DNA of 64,000 nucleotides from the NCBI RefSeq assembly GCF_018403265.1, contig NZ_BOSI01000001.1:434001-498000 (forward strand), written 5' to 3'. Source of the DNA: Paenibacillus sp. J31TS4 (GTDB lineage Bacteria; Bacillota; Bacilli; Paenibacillales; NBRC-103111). Numbering within the stretch: position 1 is the first letter of the stretch; each line of letters begins with the position of its first letter. A program made the translations under genes and the position numbers. Shown here in pieces: positions 35,731 to 44,096 of the stretch. Under the pieces are notes generated by a model. It did no database searches. It had not been told where the DNA came from and saw nothing but the letters and a program-made list of their open reading frames with translations.

Positions 35731-36636
35731 CTAGTCCCTATACCATTCGGGTGGTCCGTTATAGGTCCAGTCGTGCGTTTCGACAATTTGACGGGTCCGT
35801 TCCCGGACTTCTTCCAGACGCCCGGCCGCATGGCCGCCCAGCTGGCTCGCGTGCTGGTTCAGTGCGACGAACAGATTGTACCGGTGCCAGAACAGGGCAG
35901 GAACCCGCTCGTCAAAATATCCGTCTACCTGGCCGCGGGCAAACGCCCGGCTAACGGCGACCGTATATTTCGGAAGCTTGAAAAATTCCTCGAGCGGATC
36001 TCCCCAATCGAAGGAATCAAAGTCGATCACGCCCACCTCCCCGTTCTTCGACAGGATGAGATTCTGGGGGTGATAATCATCGTGCTGAAACCGGACGGGA
36101 CTCGTCCGGAGCAATCCCGCATGTTGGGTGATATATCGCTCCAGCTCCTCCTGTCTATGGAACGTGAGCCCAAGCCGCGCGCAGGCGGCTCTCTTCTTGC
36201 CGTATTTGTCCAGCCTTTTGGCGTGCCAATCGAACGCTAGCGGCGGCTTCAAATGATGGATGCGCCTCAGCTGGCGGCCCGCCTCCAGCCCGAACCGGTA
36301 TTGGTCCGGCTCGTTAAGGGAGGGCAGCTCCCGCTCCCCGCTTGCACCGTCCAGATAGGTCAGCACGAGATAACAGGAACCGTCTTTTCCGGCTCTGCCG
36401 AACCGGACAGGCATCTGCGCCTTGACCCCGTTCAAGGCGTGCTGGCGAAGCAGCCAGGCTTGCAGCAGCCGCCGCGATGTTTGCTCGGGCGGATATAGCT
36501 TTAATAGATAGCTGGTTTCCTTGTCGGTCGTGGAGAGGATATACTTGTCTGCTTTCGAGAATCCTCTATCTATACGTTCCATGCTAGTAACGGCGAGTCC
36601 GGACAGCTCCCGCTCCCAATCTATGTGTTCCCTCAT
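35731..36636 (-). CDS. Aminoglycoside phosphotransferase (APH)/choline kinase family protein
   Basis: A 301-residue small-molecule kinase. The catalytic segment is FQHDDYHPQNLIL (about residue 197), with the Brenner-type His-x-Asp and Asn, and the metal-binding Asp is in VIDFDSFDWGDP (about 218). No resistance phenotype can be assumed; most chromosomal members phosphorylate unknown metabolites. The ATG follows AAGGAGGG at 11 bases, a slightly long spacing. It lies 154 bp upstream of the orphan SBP gene on the same strand. Confidence 0.87.
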   Translation of the reverse strand: MREHIDWERELSGLAVTSMERIDRGFSKADKYILSTTDKETSYLLKLYPPEQTSRRLLQAWLLRQHALNGVKAQMPVRFGRAGKDGSCYLVLTYLDGASGERELPSLNEPDQYRFGLEAGRQLRRIHHLKPPLAFDWHAKRLDKYGKKRAACARLGLTFHRQEELERYITQHAGLLRTSPVRFQHDDYHPQNLILSKNGEVGVIDFDSFDWGDPLEEFFKLPKYTVAVSRAFARGQVDGYFDERVPALFWHRYNLFVALNQHASQLGGHAAGRLEEVRERTRQIVETHDWTYNGPPEWYRD

Positions 36637-36946
36637 CGCGGAAGCATCCCTCCTTATGGCCGACCGATCGGTCGAGACCGCTCTGCCAAGCGCGAGCATA
36701 CTCTTTCCCGTTCGTTGTCCAGTGTTTCTATGGTCCTACAGACTTAGCCGAGATTCCTCGTTTGACAGTAAGGGAAACTCTTCTCTCTAGAAAGGGAAAA
36801 CATAGTTTAAAATCAACTTTCCCCTTGTTCTTCCCGCACGAAATTGGGTGCTCGGTCAATTGTTGACAGCGTAATGGTTAGATCGTATAATAATTTGCAT
36901 GCGAAATATTTGATGGCAAAAAATTAAAGGGGGAAGGTAAACCAAA
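36637..36946. other. Divergent regulatory region, APH and MarR genes
   Basis: There is no gene. It holds the MarR-operon promoter and an AT-rich imperfect repeat (AATTTGC near 36892, GCAAAAAATT near 36917), which is a candidate site for MarR autorepression. Confidence 0.5.
36863..36891 (+). promoter_or_regulatory. Consensus sigma-A promoter of the MarR/efflux operon
   Basis: Perfect TTGACA and TATAAT boxes separated by 17 bases, 55 bp before the MarR start. Confidence 0.85.
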
Positions 36947-37420
36947 TTGAACGATCAGCAGCGTGTTCACCTGCTGTACGCCTCTTTCCGCGAAGCGAGC
37001 CAAGCGTTCAGCCAAGTGCTGATGAAGCCGGCTCAGAAGTACGGCGTCACGCCTATCCAGCTGCTTGTTCTCCGGTGTCTGGCCGAGGAACCGGGGCTCG
37101 GCTTGAACGAGCTGAGTGACCGGATCCAGCTGGCGAGCAGCACGGCAAGCGGGATCGTCAACCGGATGGTCAATGCCGGTTTGGTGGCAAGCGAAAGGTC
37201 GGCGGAAGATCGACGTGTCGTCTCTCTGAAGCCAACCGAGCGAGGCCTCTCCTTATGGAGGGAGATTTGGGAGACGCGCATCGACCACCTCACGCCCCTG
37301 CTCGAAGTAAGCGAAGCGGATCAGGAGAACTTGCTCCGTATCCACGCCCAGATTGTTAACATTCTACAGAACATGAGAGAGGAATCCGTACATGAGTCAT
37401 GCAGCAACACCCACCTTTAA
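36947..37420 (+). CDS. MarR family transcriptional regulator
   Basis: A 157-residue winged-helix repressor. The recognition helix is in LASSTASGIVNRMVNAGLV (about residue 62) and the wing has ERSAEDRRVVSLKPTERG. The start is TTG after a GGGGGAAGG ribosome binding site. It overlaps the efflux gene by 29 bp, so the two form an operon. Family knowledge suggests it represses its own operon from the palindromic DNA after the promoter and releases it on binding a phenolic or drug-like ligand. Confidence 0.9.
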   Translation: MNDQQRVHLLYASFREASQAFSQVLMKPAQKYGVTPIQLLVLRCLAEEPGLGLNELSDRIQLASSTASGIVNRMVNAGLVASERSAEDRRVVSLKPTERGLSLWREIWETRIDHLTPLLEVSEADQENLLRIHAQIVNILQNMREESVHESCSNTHL

Positions 37421-38900
37421 GCGAGGACCCATCGTCGCTTCTCTGCTGATCGGCGCGTTCGTCGCCCTGCTCAGCCAGACCTTCCTGAACGTCGCGCTTC
37501 CGGGCATGATGAAGGATATGAATGTCAACGAGAACACCATCCAATGGCTCGTCAACGGCTACATGCTGGTCAGCGGCGTCCTGGTTCCGATCAGCGCCTA
37601 CCTGATCGAGCGGTTCACGACGCGCATGCTGTTCATGGCCGCCGTCGGCATGTTCTCCGCCGGCACGATTCTCTGCGGCTTCGCCCCCGGCTTCGAGCTC
37701 CTGCTGACCGGGCGCCTCATCCAGGCGGCCGGCGCCGGTATCCTGATGCCTCTGATGTCCATTGTCTTCCTGACCATCTTCCCGATCGAAGAGCGCGGTA
37801 AGGCGATGGGCATGATGGGCCTCGCGATGATCTTCGCTCCGGCCGTCGGCCCGACCTTGTCCGGCTGGATCATGGAACACTACCAATGGCGCACTCTTTT
37901 CTATATCATCATTCCGCTGTCCATCTTTGCCTTTATCTTCGGCTCCATCTCGCTGAAGAACGTCACCCGTACTTCCCGGCCCAAGCTCGACATGCTCGGC
38001 GTCATCCTGTCCACGCTCGGCTTCGGCGGTCTGCTCTACGGCTTCAGCGACGCGGGCAAGGCTGGCTGGGGAAGCGGCGTCGTTATCACGTGTCTCGCCG
38101 TCGGGACGCTCGCTCTCATTCTGTTCATCTGGCGGGAGCTGGTCACCGACAAGCCGATTCTCGAGTTCCGTGTCTTCAAGTTCGGCATGTACTCGCTGAC
38201 AACCGTCATTAACGTCATCGTCACGATGGCGATGTTCTCCGGCATGATTCTGCTGCCTCTGTATCTGCAGACGCTGCGCGGCTTTACACCGATGGAATCG
38301 GGACTACTCCTGCTTCCCGGCGCGATTCTGATGGGCATCATGTCCCCGATTACCGGTATTATCTTCGACAAAATTGGCGCACGCTGGCTGGCCGTGATCG
38401 GCCTGACGATAATGACGATCACCACGTACGAATTTACCCAGCTATCGCTCGACATGTCGTATACGACACTGATCGTCATCTACACGCTGCGGAGCTTCGG
38501 AATGTCGCTCTTGATGATGCCGATCCAGACCGCCGGCATGAACCAGCTGCCGCAGCGGCTGAATGCCCACGGCTCCGCTATGTCCCAAACGCTGCGGAAC
38601 GTGGCGGGCGCGATCGGCACGGCGATGCTCGTCTCGATCATGACGAATGCCTCGACCTCCCACGGCAAGGAGCTGCTGGCGTCCGGCCAGTTCAATCCGG
38701 CGGACAAAGCCCAAATGCTGGCCCTGTCGCAGCAATCCGCCATCTATGGCATCAATCACTCCTTCGTCGTCGCGACCTGGATGACGGTCGGGGCTCTCAT
38801 CCTCGCCTTCTTCATCCGCAAGGTGAAGCCGTACGGCGAAGTGCAGCTCGAACGAGAAAAAGTGGAACGAACTCCTCAGCCGTCCGTTGCCAAGCAGTAA
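37392..38900 (+). CDS. DHA2-type MFS multidrug efflux transporter (EmrB/LmrB-like)
   Basis: A 502-residue transporter with about fourteen membrane helices. The N-terminal block SQTFLNVALPGMMKDM and the loop region MVSGVLVPISAYL with RFTTRMLF fit the DHA2 H+/drug antiporters. Motif C is seen as GPTLSGWIME. The cytosolic C terminus is charged. It exports hydrophobic compounds with proton influx. Its start overlaps the MarR gene, with GAGAGAGGA upstream, and a large terminator follows. The substrate is unknown. Confidence 0.92.
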   Translation: MSHAATPTFKRGPIVASLLIGAFVALLSQTFLNVALPGMMKDMNVNENTIQWLVNGYMLVSGVLVPISAYLIERFTTRMLFMAAVGMFSAGTILCGFAPGFELLLTGRLIQAAGAGILMPLMSIVFLTIFPIEERGKAMGMMGLAMIFAPAVGPTLSGWIMEHYQWRTLFYIIIPLSIFAFIFGSISLKNVTRTSRPKLDMLGVILSTLGFGGLLYGFSDAGKAGWGSGVVITCLAVGTLALILFIWRELVTDKPILEFRVFKFGMYSLTTVINVIVTMAMFSGMILLPLYLQTLRGFTPMESGLLLLPGAILMGIMSPITGIIFDKIGARWLAVIGLTIMTITTYEFTQLSLDMSYTTLIVIYTLRSFGMSLLMMPIQTAGMNQLPQRLNAHGSAMSQTLRNVAGAIGTAMLVSIMTNASTSHGKELLASGQFNPADKAQMLALSQQSAIYGINHSFVVATWMTVGALILAFFIRKVKPYGEVQLEREKVERTPQPSVAKQ

Positions 38901-38918
38901 GTTCGCTGATGACTGCTG

Positions 38919-38977
38919 CAAGAAGAAGCGCCCAGCGCGTCCTGCCTAATCGGCAGCGCGCTGGGCGCTTCTTCTTG
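38919..38977. terminator. Very long-stem terminator after the efflux operon
   Basis: A 21-bp perfect stem (ends CAAGAAGAAG / CTTCTTCTTG) with an internal CTGCC/GGCAG stem in the loop. It lies between convergent genes and may stop both. Confidence 0.85.
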
Positions 38978-39000
38978 CTTGGCTTCCGCGAGACGGGGGA

Positions 39001-40011
39001 TTAAAGCAATCTCCCGCGCAGCTCCTGCGCGATGGCTTCTCCATGGAGCCGGCCGTCGTCAATGAACACCTTGTTCGTGATGCCGCCGGCGAGCACTCCG
39101 GCCACGAAGACATTGGGCACATTCGTCTCGTAGGTGACCGGGTCGAAGACAGGGACTTGCGTCTCGGGATCCAGATCGACGCCTATGCCGGCCAGGAAAG
39201 CGGCGTCCGGCCGATAGCCGATCAGCGAGAAGACGAAATCGTTGCCGAGCCGGACCGTCCCCTCCGGCGTCTCGACCTGGACTTCCTCCTCCTCGATGGT
39301 GACGACGCTCGCTCCTCCATAGAACCGGATGCGCTGCTTCTCGATCATGTTGCGGATGTCGAGCAGCAGCGTCGGCTTGATTCCCTTCAGCACCGTATCG
39401 CCCCGATGAACCAGCGTCACTTCGGCGCCGCATCGGTAGAGGTCAATGGCGGCCTCGACGGCGGAATTTTTGCCGCCGACCACAAGCACCCGCCTTCCGG
39501 CGTACGAATGCCCTTCCGAGTAATAATGGCTGACCTTGGGGAGCTCCTCGCCGGGAATGTGCAGCCGTCTCGGCTGGTCATACGTCCCGGTCGCTAGGAT
39601 GACCGACTTGCCCGAGAAAAGGCGGGGCCGGCCGTTATGGTTGACGGCATGGATGGCGAAGCCGTCTTCCCTCCTCTCCACTCTTTGGACGGTGTGGAAG
39701 GTCTGCACGTTGAGGTTCATCCGCATCGCCGCGCTCCGGTAATACCGAAGCGCCTCCTGACGGGTCGGCCGTTCTTCCTCCGACAGAAAAGGGATGTTCC
39801 CGATTTCCAAACGGTCACTGGTGCTGTATAGCCTCATTGCGGAGGGAAAGCGGGAGATCGTGTTCACAAGGCCTCCCTTCTCCACCACCAAACAGTCCAG
39901 CCCCGCCTCACGGGCGTAAGCAGCAGCGGCCAAGCCGCAGGGCCCTCCCCCTATAACAACAACATCGTGCATGGCTGCCTCAAGCTCTTCGGATTGTGGA
40001 TAACGGCTCAT
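39001..40011 (-). CDS. ypdA: YpdA-type putative bacillithiol disulfide reductase
   Basis: A 336-residue FAD/NADPH enzyme. The FAD motif is VVIGGGPCGLAAAAYA (about residue 18), the NADPH motif GKNSAVEAAIDLYRCG (about 165), and FVAGVLAGG closes the FAD site. The thioredoxin-reductase CxxC is absent, as in YpdA, which reduces oxidised bacillithiol. The ATG at 40011 overlaps the preceding stop (TGATG), implying coupling; an internal ATG at 39972 would start closer to the FAD motif. It is the second gene after a serine hydrolase. Confidence 0.85.
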   Translation of the reverse strand: MSRYPQSEELEAAMHDVVVIGGGPCGLAAAAYAREAGLDCLVVEKGGLVNTISRFPSAMRLYSTSDRLEIGNIPFLSEEERPTRQEALRYYRSAAMRMNLNVQTFHTVQRVERREDGFAIHAVNHNGRPRLFSGKSVILATGTYDQPRRLHIPGEELPKVSHYYSEGHSYAGRRVLVVGGKNSAVEAAIDLYRCGAEVTLVHRGDTVLKGIKPTLLLDIRNMIEKQRIRFYGGASVVTIEEEEVQVETPEGTVRLGNDFVFSLIGYRPDAAFLAGIGVDLDPETQVPVFDPVTYETNVPNVFVAGVLAGGITNKVFIDDGRLHGEAIAQELRGRLL

Positions 40012-41462
40012 CAAACGGTCGTCGTCTCCAGCACACCCTCCAGCTCGAGCACGGGCTGCGAGGACGGAGGGACCGCGAGACGGACCGCCACCCGGTCTCC
40101 TTCGAAACGAAGCGTAATCACTTCCCGGTAAGGCGTGTGAACATACCGCGTTACCAGGGAATAGACGCCGGGCTGGACCCAGCAGCCGCTCGCCAGCAAT
40201 GGCGTCCGTTCCCCTGGCAACAGCTCCCCGGTATTCTCGACCCAGCGGCCGCTCGCGCTGCGAATGATCCTCTCTTCGCCGTTACGCCATAGACGGACGA
40301 TCGTATCGTCGCCGTCTTCGGATAATGCGACCGCCTCCAGACCTGTATCTCCTTCCTCAAGCTTGTAGCGTCTGCCATCCGCCGTCTCGTGGACCGTGGA
40401 CGCCGGCTCGCCGGAAGCAAGCGGCGGATAGACGAGCGAAGCAGCTGCGTCCGCCAGCTCCTGCCGGCCCATCTCGTCAGCCTCCAGCGGAGCGGTGCGG
40501 AAAGCAGGCAGCAGATGCTCCCAAACCGCGTTCAGCATGCCCTGAGCACTTGTGGTACCCGCCGTCATCGCGACGACGGCGTCGTGCTCGGGGATAACGA
40601 GGCAGAACTGGCCCAGCATGCCTTCGGCCCGATAGACGCCGTGACGGCATACCCAGAATTGGTAGCCGTATCCTTGAATCCAGTCCGGCCGATTGCCGGA
40701 AGGATCGTGGTTGAAATTGTCCACCTTGTAAGTGGTCGCCTCGCGCACCCAGCTTTCCGGGATGAGCTGCTTGCCCTCCCACTTGCCTCCGTCCAGATAG
40801 AGCCTGCCGAACTTGAGCAGGTCCTCGGTCGGAATGCTGAGACCCCAGCCGCCGAGCGAGATGCCGGCCGGGCATGTGCCCCACTCGGCGTCCGCAAAGC
40901 CCAGCGGCTCGTACAGACGGGGCCGGAGATACGCATGGACCGTTTCCCCCGTTACCCGCTGAACGATGGCGGACAGCAGATAGCTCGCGGCGTTGTTGTA
41001 GGCATAGTATGTACCCGGCTCATGGTCGATCGGCCAGTGGAGGATGGTCTGCACCCAGTCCTGTTCCTTCGGATCGATCATGCGGATCGTCTCTTTCTTG
41101 TGACCCGTCGTCATCGTTAGCAGGTGCTTGATCCGCATCTGCTTCAGCCGGTCGTCGTCCGGGATCCGCTTGTCCGGAAAGAACGAGACGACCGTGTCCT
41201 CGACCGTCAGCAGTCCGGCTTCGATGCAGAGTCCGACGGCTGTCGCCGTAAAGCTCTTGCTGATGGAGAACATCATATGGGGCATGTCGGGCTCGTAAGG
41301 CGCCCACCAGGCCTCCGCCGCCACCTTCCCGTGGCGCAGCAGCATGAAGCTGTGAAGACCCAGCTCGCGCTCCTGGACGGCATTCAGGAAGGAAGTGACG
41401 GCGCTCGATGAAATCCCCGCTTCCTCGGGGGTGCATCTGGGCAATCGGGCAAGTTGCGACAT
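40011..41462 (-). CDS. Serine hydrolase, beta-lactamase/class C family
   Basis: A 483-residue protein with the penicillin-binding-type fold. The Ser-x-x-Lys active site is SISK (about residue 67) and the Tyr-x-Asn element is YNN (about 155). The C-terminal 130 residues form an extra beta-rich domain. It lacks a signal peptide, so a cytosolic esterase or peptidase role is more likely than antibiotic resistance. The ATG follows AAAGGAGAGG. Its stop codon overlaps the ypdA start, so the two are co-expressed; the functional link is unknown. Confidence 0.85.
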   Translation of the reverse strand: MSQLARLPRCTPEEAGISSSAVTSFLNAVQERELGLHSFMLLRHGKVAAEAWWAPYEPDMPHMMFSISKSFTATAVGLCIEAGLLTVEDTVVSFFPDKRIPDDDRLKQMRIKHLLTMTTGHKKETIRMIDPKEQDWVQTILHWPIDHEPGTYYAYNNAASYLLSAIVQRVTGETVHAYLRPRLYEPLGFADAEWGTCPAGISLGGWGLSIPTEDLLKFGRLYLDGGKWEGKQLIPESWVREATTYKVDNFNHDPSGNRPDWIQGYGYQFWVCRHGVYRAEGMLGQFCLVIPEHDAVVAMTAGTTSAQGMLNAVWEHLLPAFRTAPLEADEMGRQELADAAASLVYPPLASGEPASTVHETADGRRYKLEEGDTGLEAVALSEDGDDTIVRLWRNGEERIIRSASGRWVENTGELLPGERTPLLASGCWVQPGVYSLVTRYVHTPYREVITLRFEGDRVAVRLAVPPSSQPVLELEGVLETTTV

Positions 41463-41556
41463 TCTGGTTCCTCTCCTTTATGTAAATCAGAAATAGTAGC
41501 TAAACGTCTCCACATTTTAACACTGTTCGTGGGCCCGTTGAAGTCCGTCCCAGGCA

Positions 41557-41592
41557 AAAAAGGAGCGGCACCATCAGGTGCCGCTCTTTTTC
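41557..41592. terminator. Terminator near the trxB 3' end
   Basis: A 10-bp perfect stem (GAGCGGCACC / GGTGCCGCTC) with loop ATCA and runs of T on both strands; past the trxB stop on the minus strand. Confidence 0.85.
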
Positions 41593-41615
41593 AGCCGACC
41601 GGCTGGGTCTAGGGA

Positions 41616-42557
41616 TCAGCCTACGAGCTCCGCTTGCTCCACCGCCTCGAGAAATTTCTCGCAGTCGATAGCGGCCATGCAGCCGGTGCCGGCGGCGCTA
41701 ATCGCCTGGCGGTACCGGTTATCCTGCACATCACCGCAGGCGAAGACGCCGGGAATGTTCGTCTCGGTCGTGCCTGGCTTGACCAGCAGGTAGCCGGTCT
41801 CGTCGGTCTCCAGCTGGCCGCCCAGAAACTTCGTATTCGGGGTATGGCCGATGGCGATGAAGACGCCTTCCGCCTCGATTACTTCTTCCAGTCCGCTCTC
41901 GTTATTGCGGACCTTGAGACCCGTCACGCCCCGGTCGCCCGCCAAAACCTCAAGCGGCGTCCGATTGAGACTCCAGCTGATTTTGCCGTTCGCGCGGGCG
42001 CGGTCCTGCATGATCTTGGAGGCGCGAAGCTCTGTCCGCCGGTTGACCAGCACAACCTCCGAAGCGAAGCGCGTCAGGAAGTTTGCTTCCTCCATGGCGG
42101 AGTCTCCGCCGCCGACCACGATGATCTTCTTATTGCGGAAGAAGAAGCCGTCGCAGGTCGCGCAGGTGCTGACGCCGCGCCCGACGTTCTCCTTCTCTCC
42201 GGGGATGCTGAGATATTTCGCCGACGCGCCAGTCGACAGAATGACGGTCTCCGCCTTGATCTCCCCTTTGCCCTCTACCTGCAGCGTGAACGGGCGCTTG
42301 GACAGATCCACGGCGTTCACCCAGCCGGTGACGAAGGTGGCGCCGAACCGTTCGGCCTGCTTCCTCATGTTCGCCATCAGCTCGGGGCCGAGAATTCCTT
42401 CCGGAAAGCCCGGGAAGTTCTCTACCTCGGTCGTTGTAGTAAGCTGTCCGCCCGGCTCCGGTCCCTCGATGACGAGCGGATTCAAATTGGCTCTTGCCAA
42501 ATATATGGCGGCGGTCAAACCGCTCGGTCCTGTTCCAATAATAACGGCTTTATGCAT
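41616..42557 (-). CDS. trxB: Thioredoxin reductase
   Basis: A 313-residue low-molecular-weight NADPH:thioredoxin reductase. The FAD motif is VIIGTGPSGLTAAIY (about residue 5), the redox-active CATC is at about 135 and the NADPH motif is VVGGGDSAMEEA (about 149). The C terminus has FACGDVQDNRYRQA. It keeps thioredoxin reduced in the cytoplasm. The start has AGGAGGAAG upstream and it ends with its own terminator. It is a second copy-type gene, away from the usual whiA/yvcJ neighbourhood of trxB in Bacillales, but next to ypdA. Confidence 0.93.
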   Translation of the reverse strand: MHKAVIIGTGPSGLTAAIYLARANLNPLVIEGPEPGGQLTTTTEVENFPGFPEGILGPELMANMRKQAERFGATFVTGWVNAVDLSKRPFTLQVEGKGEIKAETVILSTGASAKYLSIPGEKENVGRGVSTCATCDGFFFRNKKIIVVGGGDSAMEEANFLTRFASEVVLVNRRTELRASKIMQDRARANGKISWSLNRTPLEVLAGDRGVTGLKVRNNESGLEEVIEAEGVFIAIGHTPNTKFLGGQLETDETGYLLVKPGTTETNIPGVFACGDVQDNRYRQAISAAGTGCMAAIDCEKFLEAVEQAELVG

Positions 42558-42711
42558 GCTGGCTTCCTCCTGTCTCGCTTCCCGTCTATTTAGCGGGAAC
42601 CTTGTCGTACTCTAAGGTTACTACTTGCGGGCCCGCTCTTCATGAAGGTATGATGAATATACAATGAAGCCTTCATGAAGAAGCTCGCATCGAGGCGGAA
42701 AGGGGAAGACC

Positions 42712-42996
42712 ATGAAACTGACTGTTACGCCAGCCGCTGTCCACTGCTTCGTCCAGGAATGGGATTTCCGCAAGGGGGACCGGATCCGGATCTTCGTCCG
42801 TTACGTATCGGGAGGCGAAGAGCCGTTCGCGTTCGGCATTACTCCGGATGAGCCAGTCCAGGCCGCTCTGTCCACCGTCGCCGATGACTTGACCTTCTTT
42901 ATGGAAGAGAAGGACATCTGGTTTCTCGAGAACCGGGATTTGACCCTCGACGCCCGGGAAGACATGATCCTATTCCAGATGTCGTCGGAGCACTGA
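42712..42996 (+). CDS. HesB/YneR-like protein
   Basis: A 94-residue protein of the HesB-like (YneR) type. It keeps the overall length and the pattern MKLTVTPAAVHCFVQEW ... RIFVRYVSGG ... DITFF/DLTFFMEEKDIWF, but not the three cysteines of A-type iron-sulfur carriers; only one cysteine is present. An iron-sulfur scaffold role is therefore unlikely. The start follows GGAAAGGGGAAG. It stands alone before a hairpin terminator. Function unknown. Confidence 0.75.
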   Translation: MKLTVTPAAVHCFVQEWDFRKGDRIRIFVRYVSGGEEPFAFGITPDEPVQAALSTVADDLTFFMEEKDIWFLENRDLTLDAREDMILFQMSSEH

Positions 42997-43007
42997 TCGC
43001 AGCTATG

Positions 43008-43045
43008 AACAAGGACCGCCCCTCGCAGGAGGAGCGGTCCTTGTT
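43008..43045. terminator. Terminator between the HesB-like and DUF1836 genes
   Basis: A 12-bp stem (AACAAGGACCGC / GCGGTCCTTGTT) with a CCTC/GAGG inner stem between convergent genes. Confidence 0.8.
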
Positions 43046-43093
43046 TGCGTCTGTCCCAGTCCCTAAAGACTGCCGTGCAGCCGGGACAGCAGC

Positions 43094-43852
43094 CTAGCCC
43101 AGAAACACGGTCGCATGGAAATATCGGCGGCTAAGCGCCTGAAAATAGGTCGTCTGAATGGACACGGCCGCGATCAAGAGCACGTTGCGGACCGCCTCCC
43201 TCTGCTTGGCCGACAGACCGGTCAGCCGGCCGGCCAGCGTCTCGGCCTTGGTCCTTAGCATCGCTTCCGCCAGCGCATCCTGGTTCCGGCTTCCCGTTTC
43301 GTGGCCGGCGGTATCGAGGAGCTGGTCGTTATTCGCGTCCAGTTCCTCGAACATGCCCGAGTACAGCGCGTAGAGCTCGAGCGGCTCGATCAGGTCGTCC
43401 TCGTCGTGCTCCGGCTGCATGAAGACGATCTCGAACAGCCGCCGGATCGAGACAAAATCGAGATTCGACTTGAGGTCGTCGATAATGAACAGCAGTGCGG
43501 CCTGGTTCAGCGAGTATTTCTTGCCGAGCTTGGGGGACGCAAAGAACTCCTTGAAGTCCCGCTTCACCCAATTCTGCATGGAGGTGATCGGCATATGCGA
43601 GTATTCAATCAGCTGACCGAGCGCCGCGATTTCCTGAAGAGAGAAACCCTTGAACCCGCTTCCCTTGAGCCATTTTTCAAGCACGGGCGGAAGCGACGTA
43701 GCGAGGAAAGCCGGGAGCGCCTTCCCTGCCTCCATCTCCGTCTGATGCTGTCTGCCCCATGCCTGCTGGAGCACTTCTATCGGATGGCCTTGTCCGCCCA
43801 GAGCGGACAAAAAGGCCGCCATGTCTTTCCTTGTGAGAGTAAAGGATTCCAT
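43094..43852 (-). CDS. DUF1836 domain protein, probable MerR-like regulator
   Basis: A 252-residue protein with the DUF1836 pattern. The central part (SMQNWVKRDFKEFFASPKLG, then YSLNQAALLFIIDDLKSNL, about residues 92-135) reads like a MerR-type winged helix. The flanking helical parts are less conserved. No effector site is evident. The ATG follows GGAGGATAGG. It is divergent from the CNNM-type gene, and both promoters carry a CATATG-centred palindrome at the -10 region, so it is probably an autoregulated repressor. Inferred; the family has few studied members. Confidence 0.78.
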   Translation of the reverse strand: MESFTLTRKDMAAFLSALGGQGHPIEVLQQAWGRQHQTEMEAGKALPAFLATSLPPVLEKWLKGSGFKGFSLQEIAALGQLIEYSHMPITSMQNWVKRDFKEFFASPKLGKKYSLNQAALLFIIDDLKSNLDFVSIRRLFEIVFMQPEHDEDDLIEPLELYALYSGMFEELDANNDQLLDTAGHETGSRNQDALAEAMLRTKAETLAGRLTGLSAKQREAVRNVLLIAAVSIQTTYFQALSRRYFHATVFLG

Positions 43853-43886
43853 TGCCTATCCTCCGTTACCGTATGTTCGACGCTCA

Positions 43887-43900
43887 TGGTCATATGACCA
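43887..43900. promoter_or_regulatory. CATATG-centred palindrome at the DUF1836 promoter
   Basis: TGGTCATATGACCA is a perfect 14-bp palindrome one base past the -10 box of the DUF1836 gene. It shares GGT and ACC flanks around CATATG with the palindrome at 44043. Confidence 0.65.
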
Positions 43901-43901
43901 A

Positions 43902-43930
43902 ATCATACGACCGCAATACCGGCTTGTAAA
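43902..43930 (-). promoter_or_regulatory. Promoter of the DUF1836 gene
   Basis: TTTACA, 17 bases, TATGAT, on the minus strand. The palindrome follows directly. Confidence 0.65.
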
Positions 43931-44042
43931 GAGAAGAAAACAAAAGAAAGAAAGCCATTTAGCGGTCGTTTTTCCGCTTGGCTGCCCTATCCGCCGTCTC
44001 ATCGCCGATTCGGCCGTTTGAGAAACATCGGCGAGTTCGCTA

Positions 44043-44064
44043 TATTGGTTCATATGAACCAATA
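44043..44064. promoter_or_regulatory. 22-bp perfect palindrome at the CNNM gene promoter
   Basis: A perfect 22-bp palindrome centred on CATATG with arms TATTGGTT and AACCAATA. It overlaps a TATATT -10 candidate at 44041 (weak -35 TTTGAG 18 bases upstream). Its core matches the palindrome at the divergent DUF1836 promoter apart from one extra T/A pair. Confidence 0.7.
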
Positions 44065-44096
44065 CTGTGAATGGGAAAGGGATGTGATTCTCCTCA

